This document shows, one piece after another, positions 38,914 to 48,608 of a stretch of DNA of 64,000 nt. Origin of the DNA: Metallyticus violacea. Taxonomy: Eukaryota; Arthropoda; Insecta; Mantodea; Metallyticidae. The notes under the pieces were generated by a model. The model made no database searches and was not told the DNA's origin. It saw nothing but the letters and a program-made list of their open reading frames with translations. The stretch covers positions 15,506,001 to 15,570,000 of the forward strand of contig CM060838.1 in NCBI GenBank assembly GCA_030762175.1. Reading direction: 5' to 3'. Within the stretch, counting starts at the first letter, position 1, and each line of letters starts with the position of its first letter. Both the position numbers and the translations under genes were made by a program.

Positions 38914-39375
38914 CTACCAACGTTGTCTACTTATTTTCGAGGCAATCTCCGCCACTCCCGAACCTCCGTAACCGATCTTCTTTAGAGATGGCAACAACCT
39001 CCTCATCGAAGGATACAACATTTTATTTCGCAATTCCAAATGATGGTCTCTCGGTTTATCTTCAACAACTGGAAACAGTAATAAGTCACAGAAAGTCAGA
39101 TCTGAACTGTGCTGTGGGTGTTTCGCTAGTGTCAGACCCGATTTTTGTAATTTTTTTAAAGCTGTGTGTGATGAAGCAACAATTCTTGCAACCCAGGTAT
39201 TCTTTCTGTTAGTGTTCTGAAGATCTTGAGGAGGCATACTGTGGTGTACCAATTGGCAGTCACTTGTTTTTTTCTCCTGGAGTGTAATAGCTGCAGTGTG
39301 GCCACTTGCTTAGAAGAAAATGGCAATCATTTTGTCCTACATTGCGACATTACTTAACCTTCACTGGAGGACAAT
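38914..39375 (-). pseudogene. Mariner transposase relic, minus strand
   Basis: The 112-codon minus-strand frame contains ASSHTALKK...TLAKHPQHSSDLTFCDLLLF, then PVVEDKPRDHHLE, matching the second and third catalytic blocks of mariner ('HHDNASSHTA...LpHPPYSPDLaPcDFFLFP.vK..LRG.rF'). The HDN of the second block is replaced (RIV), so the catalytic aspartate is lost. Upstream, in other frames, SGHTAAITLQEKK then VTANWYTTVCLLKIF matches the preceding 'TVTa.wYttvCLP' block up to about 39370. Downstream, RISRQRW-like sequence fits a shifted C-terminus. The N-terminal DNA-binding domain and terminal inverted repeats were not found. Dead copy. Confidence 0.85.
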
Positions 39376-40319
39376 TATTTGGGAAATCTCAGATCGCTAT
39401 CTAATTAATACCGCGTACTATTGAAGCTTCCATCTTTCGTTTCCTTTTCATTTCTGCCTTTTGTTCTTCTTTGAGAGAGTGAGGTACCTAACGACAGTAA
39501 AGCTGACATTTGCTGTGAAGTTACTGCGTGCGCCTTATCTTCTTTGTCTAAACGTCTCTGGATGTTATTATTGGTTTAGGCCGCAATTAAAATAATCAAA
39601 AATATAGCATGAAATTGTTCTGTCACTTATATCTTACAAAACCAGCCGCGAGCGCACGACTACAATTAACTTTTTACTGCGGCTATAAAGATGAATGCCG
39701 CATACACTTTCACTGTGTTTACTAATCAACACTTGCTTTTTTGAATTTGTAAACAGGAAATTAATATCATTCATAGTTTCTTCAAATTTAGAAAATAAAA
39801 TACTGGCCCTTGTATCAAATAAAAATGTAAATCAATATCTACTTCACGTTTTAGGACATAAGTTCCGTTACAGAATATTAAAACTGGCATATCCACCGCT
39901 TTTTGCGTCTATTTGGCTCTCATTTTCCTCTAGGTGTAAGATTTAATACAAAATGTGGAATTATCTCAATGGGCATTCGCTTGATATGCTCTAAATAGTT
40001 TTGTCTATACCTATTTACTAATTTATACCGCCCAGGTAGAATAGATGAGACTATTAAACTGAAGGGAAAGTAACCCACTTAGGAGAAGGAAAACTCTGAC
40101 ATAAAACTCTGCTCCTTTAGGAGAATAATTGCGGGAGGTACCGACATAAAAAGGTCTACTCAGCGCCAAAGAATAAAAAAGTATAATAAAGTTATTTGTC
40201 TCATGGTATACGTTAAAACACATGAAATTTAAAAAAAAAGTCCTAATGGCACATTGAAATCAAGAAAATAACAATTCAGTTTTCTCGTGAAAAAATAATA
40301 ATAATGGTGAAATGTGCTG

Positions 40320-40320
<1 letters not shown>

Positions 40321-40350
<30 letters not shown>
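40321..40350. repeat. T homopolymer, 30 bases
   Basis: Uninterrupted run, followed on the plus strand by GC-richer gtgggacggcggccaagtag. Read on the minus strand, this would be a poly(A) tail after about 100 bp of GC-richer sequence, so an unrecognised retrocopy is possible. Confidence 0.9.
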
Positions 40351-40351
<1 letters not shown>

Positions 40352-41250
40352 TGGGACGGCGGCCAAGTAGCACGGGATGCAGTTTTCCATTTTTGGCGTA
40401 CTAAGATCTCTTATCTACACTCTTGTCCTTTTTTGTCCTCCAAAACAAACACGAGTTATTTTCACTTTCGTAGGGAAGACACATAGAGTCAAACATTATG
40501 GCTAGTAAGGTTGTTTCGGGGTGCTTTATTAACTGTCTCTAAAGAGCATAAGTTGTCAGCACCTGGCTGATCCCTTGTTGGAGAAAACTAAAATTTTATT
40601 TCGGATCGGTTAGTTCAGCAAAAAGTGACATAAAATTATCTCTCCCAGGAGCAATACCTTTTTCTACAGACTAATTTCCCACCACTGACAGCATACGGTT
40701 CCCCAATTTTTTCCGCTACAGAGAGGCACTTCATGAGTTTTATTTTCTGATTCCGCATACCCTATAATACCAGAGCTCATTAAAAAACTTTTCCTCTTTT
40801 CATTTTAAACATAGTTTTTACGATATAGCAATATTATATGGCTTTAACTTTACAAACTTTGCCTGCTTTTGCATTTAACTGTGCAAAATATCCTTCTGGA
40901 AATTTTTCCAAACAAAAAGTGATTTTATCTAAAGTTACGTCATCAAATGTTCTATTCTTCACTAAGTTTATCCTTTTCGTCTCTCTAAAATTCATTCTTC
41001 AACTTATGCATAATGGAGTCCTAATTCCTTACAATTGTACAACACACTATGATGAATTAAAGTTTTTGTTTCTTCATTTATTTAAATGAAGATCTTATTT
41101 TAGATAATTCCCTGGAAATAGGCCATGTTTTATCATTTTAACCATAACTGTTCTATGATTATAGGCATCATTCAGTCATAAGACTTCAAGCAGTTGATCG
41201 AGAAGATTGCATGCATAATCTTAGGAGAAATAAAACTAGATACATACCTT

Positions 41251-41272
41251 AACACACACACACACACATATA

Positions 41273-41312
<40 letters not shown>
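41251..41312. repeat. Compound (CA)n(TA)n microsatellite
   Basis: About eight CA units pass directly into about twenty TA units with one tg interruption. Confidence 0.95.
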
Positions 41313-41313
<1 letters not shown>

Positions 41314-42521
41314 CCAAAACCTTAATGAAAATCTATATATTCATACATATTGTCACGACCCCTTGCTTCCATTCTCCGAAAATACCACTCTATACCTAAT
41401 TTAACGCCCATAGTGACTTAAAACGAGACTATATTGAGGAAATATCAGGCTTAGATATTCACTGAAAACATAACCATATTTATACATTCACGATAAAGGT
41501 TAAATAAGATGGATTCCCAGGAGGAATGGTAGCATAACCTCTCACCTCGAGCTTCCAAACTCGGCTCTCTCTCTGTAGACCGTTAAACAACACGCTTCTT
41601 CATGTTGCGCATGCGCAGACTCTAATTTTGCTTTCATACGTGTAATCTTTCTCCAACCGTCATTTCTGCTTCTTAACGAACGCAATCTTACAATGCATTT
41701 CCCCACATTGTCATTGCCCAATACGCCACATCTGTTCCGGATCGATGTCTTCGTCAATTGTGTATATAAAAGAGACATAAAAAATAATTAAAGTACATTA
41801 ATATTACAAAAAAAAATAATAAAACCTGAAAAAGGAAATAATCACATAAACTTTTTACATCTTATTTATATTAATATTAAAATAAATAATGTATAATATA
41901 TATTATATATACTAATTGTAGAGATGAGTTCCGCTGCGGATTTTTGTTATGTTTCTTCTGTATCTCTGGTATCGCTGCACTTCTAAAAAACAAAAGTAAA
42001 ACACTGCACAGTAGATTAACATTTCACTGAAGAAATGTACACAATGAGAAGAATATTTATGACATTACCATAGGAGAGAAGTCATCAGTCACTGCAGAGT
42101 TTATGTACTTTAGGGTTGCCCCACCCTATAGGCGACTACAGGAACCAATGTGACTGATATGAGAGCGCCTATCGCCTCAAGTTAATCCTTGAATAGTGAC
42201 TAACTTGATAAAGTAAAAGCAGCGCAGTGATACAGAGGAAAACTGGACTGAATTTTCTCCTATTACAGAGCGGTCTCTACAATTTTCTGCGCGATGTCCC
42301 GATAGTAAAATGATGTTCTATAATAATTTACAAATTAAAGTTAAACAGCAATATTCAGGACTCCTTTATAAATGCTAAACAAATAATATGTTAATTTTAG
42401 TCTTCATTCCTATATAATGTACAGTGTTATTAACATAATCTGAATACTGAAATGAAATGGATTATCATTTAATATTCACAGACTGTCATATAAAGTAGGG
42501 GTTTTGGTTCTGCCCGTAGAT

Positions 42522-42732
42522 GTTTAAATAGTGTTTAACGCTCAGATTTCCTATCAGCTTCTAATGCATAAGAAGAAATGATTAATTGTAAAAGTAATTT
42601 TTGAAAACAAGCGTTCAATGTCTAAGTTTAGTGTAGCTTTCAAACTAGTGATGAAAACCAAGGAAAACCTGGGATCTAAACTCAACTACCGTGTTTCAAA
42701 CCAGACCGTTCCGTGCCTTAGTGACCTCGGCG
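42522..42732 (-). mobile_element. SINE-A, old degraded copy, minus strand
   Basis: Begins near tttaaatagtgtttaacgct (family terminus), keeps gatgaaaaccaaggaaaacctggga in the body (cf. gaggactgaggaaaacctggg), and ends with gaccgttccgtgccttagtg, acctcggc from the tRNA-like head. Much of the middle is diverged. Confidence 0.65.
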
Positions 42733-43367
42733 CACATAGCTATGAAAAAGATGGTTCTTTATCCCTTTAAGTTTTGCACAGATACGGTATAATTCTCAGA
42801 ATATCTGGCTTGGATGCGGCCTGTTTTAAATTCCCCTATGAGAATTCTGTTCTCCTTAACAAATCTCGACTCTTCCTCATGTTCCCTTCTGATCTCCGCT
42901 CAGCGATTGATCGATTTATTCTACGAGTATGCTCGGATCTCTGCGTATTTTGTATTCCGTTTGTGTTCTTTGATTCAGGTTCAGAGCTGATAGTCTTAAG
43001 AGTTGAAGCTCCATATATGACCAGTATCATCGCATGGTAGAACAATGATGGATCTAAAAACATCTAGACTGGCAACTCTCATAAGTTTCATGGATGCGGA
43101 TGATCCTCTCATAGTACGTGATACGAATCCGGAAGGATGTGGAATATTAGCCTTGCCAATTATTAACGTAGGAATGTTTTCCAAATTTACCCTCATGTTT
43201 TTTCAAAGTACAATGATGAAATACTTAAGGAAAATGCAATAATAATTAGCACAAGTAGTTTACAGCTGTTGGTGGTGTAGAAACTTACTAACGCGCAATG
43301 TAAATTACTATATTTTGTTAATACCCTCTACTATATATAGGGACAGTATATTTCTGGGCTGCCTCCT
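42733..43367. other. Intergenic with overlapping unmatched frames
   Basis: Four 65-88 codon frames overlap on both strands at 42.77-43.24 kb. Composition is less AT-rich than neighbours, but no protein family is recognised. Confidence 0.4.
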
Positions 43368-43512
43368 TGGTCTAGGAGTAGCGTTTGAGATAACTAATCG
43401 GGAGATCCTGTGTAAGAAGCTGTCTGTGCAATTTTCTTAGCAGATTTTCCTAACCCTGAGAAGGTGACTGCCGGATTAAGACGCCAAGTACTCCCAACCC
43501 TTTTACTCCATC
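43368..43512 (+). mobile_element. Putative SINE with tRNA-like head, degraded
   Basis: ctccttggtctaggagtagc followed by taatcgggagatcctgtg has the A-box and anticodon-arm layout of tRNA-headed insect SINEs. The B-box is lost (tgtgtaagaagc where gggttcgaatcc would be expected), and the body runs to cgccaagtactcccaaccc. Single copy, weak. Confidence 0.4.
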
Positions 43513-44543
43513 ATCATTTCATTTGTTACTACGTGCTTGCGCCTACAGAATTCAGTCCAATCTACAAAACCGCTGTGAATTTCTGGAAAGGAACACAGTT
43601 TAGTTAAATGAGTTTTTTTATTGAATATCAAGTAAAAGTTATAAGAGTAAAAATACAGTGTTTAATAGGACTTTACAGATAAATACCTTGAAAGATAGGA
43701 ATACTTGCGAAAAACGCCGTTTCCTGAAAACTTTTTTAAGGAATTAAAGGACGATTGGCATGCTGGGAACTGTTTGCGAACCACGCCAATTGGTTGAATG
43801 TGGGCATTTCCCTAGCCAAAGTGCGCAAAGCTACAAGTAATTTATTTTTGGGATAGAAAGCAGTAACTAGTGTAATTATAAATAATATGTTAATATGTTT
43901 CCATTCATATATCTGTAAATATCGTTCTGCATATTTTAATGTTTATTTATTATTATTATTACTATTATTTAACATTTTTTATTTGTATTATTTGTTCCTC
44001 TTTCTATTGTATATCATACTTAAGCATGTACGGTCTACGAACAATGCATGTATTTGTAATGTGTATGTACATTTTTTAAATGTGCATATTTTACCATAGG
44101 TGCAGGAAGAATCTGAACCTAAGACTGCTCAGCGTATTCTAAAGGTACCTGTAGACCATTTAAAATCATTAACGTATTCGTGTACAGTGTATGTCGTAAA
44201 AACCCTCCGCAATCCAGTCCGACAGAAGACATACGCCAGGAATATGGGAATGTTTTCACGGGTTAGTGGGGAATCGAAGTGAGGCCTCTATTCGAGAAAG
44301 AATGGATATTTTGAACATTTACTTTAAGATAATGCCAAGAGCTAGGTGTCAAAGGCAGATTCGAAAAACTCGGAAATTAATATTGGGTATAAATTATTTT
44401 TCTCTAACGCATACATGTAGATATGTCATGGTTTTAACGGGTAAACATTATTTAAATCTTATACGGACAGTAAATGCTCTAAAGCTAAATGATATATATA
44501 TATATTAAAAATAAAAATAAAGTAACACTATTAGCAATGTAAC
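43513..44543. other. Intergenic, nothing recognised
   Basis: Short ATT-rich tract near 43947-43970; frames of 60-80 codons match nothing. Confidence 0.5.
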
Positions 44544-44897
44544 AAATTAATAGTAATTATAGAAGCCTTAAAAGAATAAAACACTAAGATAAAGTCACAC
44601 TTGAAATCGCTATATTTCGAACTCGCTGAGTTATTCTATGGCAAGAAGACAAGTGATAAAAGTAAATATTGAGTATCGAAGGTAACGTTATGCATAGAAA
44701 CAGATGGAACTAGAAATGAGAGTGTGGGAGGGGGGAAGAAATTAATACGTAAGATTTAAACTAGGTGGTATACGCGCTTTATGTAATAATATAGCTGCCA
44801 TTTCTCTATCTCTAAGTAAACTCTCAGAGCATTCTGTTGGTAACGCATCAATAAGTGTTAGATTAAAAGCATCGTCAAAATCCTTACAGTGAGAAAA
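44544..44897 (-). mobile_element. Penelope-like element 3' end, minus strand (left half of inverted pair)
   Basis: An open 51-codon minus-strand stretch (44742-44897) reads FSHCKDFDDAFNLTLIDALP, TECSESLLRDREMAAILLHK, ARIPPSLNLTY-stop. The layout (H near start, DFDD, RDRE followed by 'L...ArIPPSLN') resembles the C-terminus of GIY-YIG endonuclease domains in Penelope-like retroelements, where 'RE..w...L.t..P.GLN' is usual. The 3' UTR follows down to 44544 and includes a hairpin-plus-CGAAA motif at 44611-44639. The reverse transcriptase is absent and the copy breaks off at the junction with the plus-strand copy near 44898-44905. The Penelope assignment is from motif memory; a LINE of unknown clade is the alternative. 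Confidence 0.6.
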
Positions 44898-44905
44898 AAA
44901 TTATT

Positions 44906-45153
44906 CTTATAAGCGTATACCATCTAGTTTAAATCTTACGTATTAATTCCCTCCCCCTCCCCCGCACACTCTCATTTCTAGTTTCATTTGTTTCCATGCA
45001 TAACGTTACCTTCGATACTCAATATTTACGTTTATCACCTTCACTTGTCTTCTTGCCATAGAAGAACTCAACGAGTTCGAAATATAGCTCTTACAAGTGT
45101 GTCTTTATCTTAGTGTTTTATTCTTTTAAAGCTTCTATAATTACTGTTAATTT
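44906..45153 (+). mobile_element. Penelope-like element 3' end, plus strand (right half of inverted pair)
   Basis: Starts within the last codons of the same frame (RIPSSLNLTY-stop, stop at 44944-44946) and continues through the same 3' UTR to the shared end ttaattt. Arms 44544-44782 and 44913-45153 are inverted repeats of roughly 240 bp with high identity, separated by about 130 bp that belong to the left copy's coding part. The two copies differ by scattered substitutions (for example P to S near the C-terminus), so they are not a very recent duplication. A (TTA)n tract begins 22 bp after the right end. Confidence 0.62.
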
Positions 45154-45174
45154 ATAAATATATAATAAAAGAAC

Positions 45175-45230
<56 letters not shown>
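45175..45230. repeat. (TTA)n microsatellite
   Basis: About eighteen uninterrupted trinucleotide units, immediately downstream of the Penelope-like right arm. Confidence 0.95.
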
Positions 45231-48140
45231 TTAGAATCTCCCGGTATTGTCCTGTAATATATAGTCTATTTTAAATAATTGCTTGCATTGTAATTGTTGA
45301 AAAGCTTTAACATTCTAGAAAAGGTCATTAATCAGCTAATATTTAGTGAACCATAGTCGTAAAATAATATCAGTAATTGTAGTAGACACTATACTGGTCG
45401 CTGATTAAACTTGATTGTTTACAGGTGTGATCGTGTTTAAAGTCTGGGTAAAATCAGTTTGCAGGAGTGACTTTCAAAGTTGGTGTTTCGTTACTATTAG
45501 CATTAATCTAACTTAACTGTATTTTTGTGATCATTTCAGTTAGGAAATTAATAAATTCAGTAGAAAGAATGGAAATACTTGTTGAAAAAATCCTTGTTCT
45601 AGGTTATCAGAAGTACAAACACCATTCAGAACCTTAAAATCTCTCTGGTGCATTGACTTTGTATTAAACAAAGACAAAACTAAAAGCAACTTTGTCTTTT
45701 ACTTGGTACAGTCTTTTTATTTTCCTATTCAGGGACTTTTTCCACTTCTTATTTCCACCTTTTGTCTACGAACACAACAGAGCTCCGTGACCACTTGCTG
45801 TCCATCCTTCAATGCCCCCTTGTTCATTAATCACCGTTTGCCACCGATACACTAAATGTGGAGCACATTTAGAACAAAAGTTAAGGTTCTTTTCCATTCA
45901 ATCTCCTCAGCATTTCGTTTTCAATGCTTTCCAGTTCTTTCACTCTTGATCTCCGTCTATAAAGGGTATGGATATTGTACGGGTTGCCTCATGGAGGAGA
46001 CAACCTGCCCTCCCGCACACACAACATACGCTACTTGTTGTCTGGGTCCATTAAGTGCCGTTTCCGTCTCTGGCTTTCATTTTTTGCTTCAAAGCAAGGG
46101 AAAAAAGAACAAAAATAAAAGGAATTTAGAAAAGAATAAAAAGGATGTCTTATGAAGGGGACACTACTGTGAGTGAGGGGTTGGAAGAAGAGTTAGACAT
46201 TCTTAAGGGAAAGTTATGAAAAATATGTAGCTCAAAACATTTCACATCAGGTGCTTAAGCTTTATTATACTCATAGTCATTTAGACGGAACATTCCGCTA
46301 AATTATTCATTTCCCGTTAGAACTAATAACGAAGATAAAGCTTAAATATTATTTCCATGAGTTTGTTAGTGTTCACAAGGTCTTAATGGCTTATTGTCAC
46401 CAGTATCATTATGATAATCGTTGTAAAATATTTTGAATGGATATATTAAGTCAAATTTGTCCGGTTTAGTTGCTCTCTTTCTGCCATTTATCATCCTGCT
46501 TTCGTCAAATCCATTATTTCTTTAAACCATACTTTTCTACCTCCTTCTTAACACATTTCTTTATTGTCTTCCCTCATTTTTTCATTTAATATTCTGATGG
46601 AAGGGAGTTATTACTACACTGCTGCAGTACCATAAAAATATAATTCTTTTGACGATGAATTTGATTTCATTTATAACAAAGAAGTGGTACCACTGAGCAA
46701 CACAAAACAATATAGTATTTACAACCTGTTTTCGAATATCTACCGAACCGAATTTAAAGAAAAAACATGAATTGAACATAAAATTAATATCAGGCTGTCA
46801 GAACTATGTTGATCAAAGTGTATTATAATTCTAAATGTTCTTATTTCGCTACTGTGTTTTGTTATAATTTTTAACGCAATTTTTTTGTAAAATATTGCCA
46901 CAACCCGGCCTCCTAAACGATAAAAATCAACTCAAAACCTACGCTTGCCTGGGAAGGGGGGAACATTTAGCGACAAACATCCTTCCCAATAAAATCAAAT
47001 GAAATTCTAAACCTCTGAATACAGGAAGGGTTGCTGAGGTATAATTTCACAAATAATACTACCGGTGTTGCATAATCTGGTTTACATTTTATTACCCTGG
47101 AAGATATTTCACATTATAAAAAGAATTAGTTGCCTATAATTGCACATTGTGCTTTCTTGGTATCTCGGGAGCTGATAAGACGTGTTGCTTCCCTCACAGT
47201 TTTCTCTCGACTGTCTTGCAAGCCACGCATCATGTGCAAACCAACCCTTATCTATGTCATTAACTCTCGCTCTTTTCCTAACGTGCAACACATACTCTGC
47301 TACCTATTAGAGGTCATTCTTGTCACTATATCTTATTTTTATACCCGGCACTGTATGCTCGATAAATATTAATGTAGATATCTTCAATGGAATTCTTAAA
47401 TGTCTTATGAGTTTCGTATATTTTTTGATATATGAGATATTCAACAAATGTTTTAACGTAAAATGTTAATCAAAACTACATTTTTATAACTGTCTCGAAA
47501 TTCACCCTCTATTTGCTTTGCAATGATAGGAGAAATGCAAATAAATTTAATTTATAAGTGTAAACTTTTGATTTTAATTAGCTGAAAAAGATTGCCCTAT
47601 CAGACACTCAACTGTTTCTTCATACTATTTGAATGAGGTGCTCCTGCATGTTTACTTTGTATTAACCCTCATCTGAGACAATGTTTTCCAGTGAAGACGA
47701 ACGTTCATGAGCCCATCTCTCTACGTCTCCACATCATCAGTGATTTTACTGTGTAATATTGACTAACTAACAGTGATTTTCAATAATTTACCATCTTTAT
47801 TCTATAATACACATTGAGTTTCTGTATGTAATTACGCATAGGTATTCTTAAGCACCAACATCAAGTACTGTACACTCAAACACAATCAAAGTAAGAACTG
47901 TTGAAGGATAGACTAATGGGGAACAACCAGTGACCCGTTATCAATAGTCCAACATAACAAAGTTCACCTTATACTGCTTTTAGTTTTTAGAAATTCCGTT
48001 ACGTACTCTACAAGGCACACTGAGCTTATTGAAACCATAGAAATAAGATATTTATTTACAACTCTACAGGATATATAGGAACTGGAAACCCGTGGATTTA
48101 TCGATACAAATCGTTTTCTCATTTAGGAAGAACTAAATGT
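45231..48140. other. Intergenic, nothing recognised
   Basis: A 99-codon plus-strand frame at 45856-46155 (Cys-containing centre, Lys/Asn-rich end) has no recognisable domain and is in the range expected by chance. No repeats seen. Confidence 0.45.
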
Positions 48141-48150
48141 GATTTCATAG

Positions 48151-48453
48151 GCATCTGTCCTGGTGGTGTAGTGGTTACCATTCTTGCCTCCTAAACCCAA
48201 GATCACGGGTTCAAACCCGGTCAGGATCGATGGATTTTTTCGGGCGTAAAAATCCTAAGTATGGCTTCCTTCGGAAGGGAAGTAAAGGCGTGGGTCCCGT
48301 GTCGTACATTAACGGCACGAAAAAGAACCTCAAGCCTGAAAGAGAGGCCTCTGAGCAAAATTTGTCGACCGTTTCACGCCCTGAGTTGAATGGGACGCTG
48401 ATGACCTGACATGTTAAAGAGCGTCCGTAAATAAATCAATCAAAAAAAAAAAA
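48151..48453 (+). mobile_element. SINE-B, full length with perfect target-site duplication
   Basis: Head gtcctggtggtgtagtggtt ... gatcacgggttcaaacccgg, complete body, terminus agcgtccgtaaataaatcaa and an A-rich tail. Flanked by perfect 10-bp repeats gatttcatag at 48141-48150 and 48454-48463. The best preserved SINE-B in the window and so probably the youngest. A 7-bp stem (ggacgct / agcgtcc) is intact just before the tail. Confidence 0.96.
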
Positions 48454-48473
48454 GATTTCATAGAGGGTTGCAA

Positions 48474-48608
48474 TTTTTTGGAATGGTGTTAAACACCCAT
48501 TTTTACTACTGAAGCTTCACTGGCGGTAGTCACTGATGATACATGAGATGAAATGATATATTGGGAAAGGATTTTTTTAAGTAGGAAACGTTCCAGGCCT
48601 AAGTATGG
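48474..48608 (-). mobile_element. SINE-A, 3' half only, minus strand
   Basis: Terminus and adjacent body on the minus strand (taatggtgtttaac-like, acttaggcctggaacgtttc) stop abruptly at 48608 near cataactta. Lies 10 bp after the SINE-B target-site duplication, in opposite orientation. 5'-truncated. Confidence 0.88.

Larger units (their letters stand above)
39376..42521. other. Intergenic with simple repeats
   Basis: Contains a 30-base T run at 40321 and a (CA)n(TA)n tract at 41251. A 78-codon minus-strand frame at 41542-41778 is unmatched. A short palindromic AT stretch lies at 41890-41912. Confidence 0.5.
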
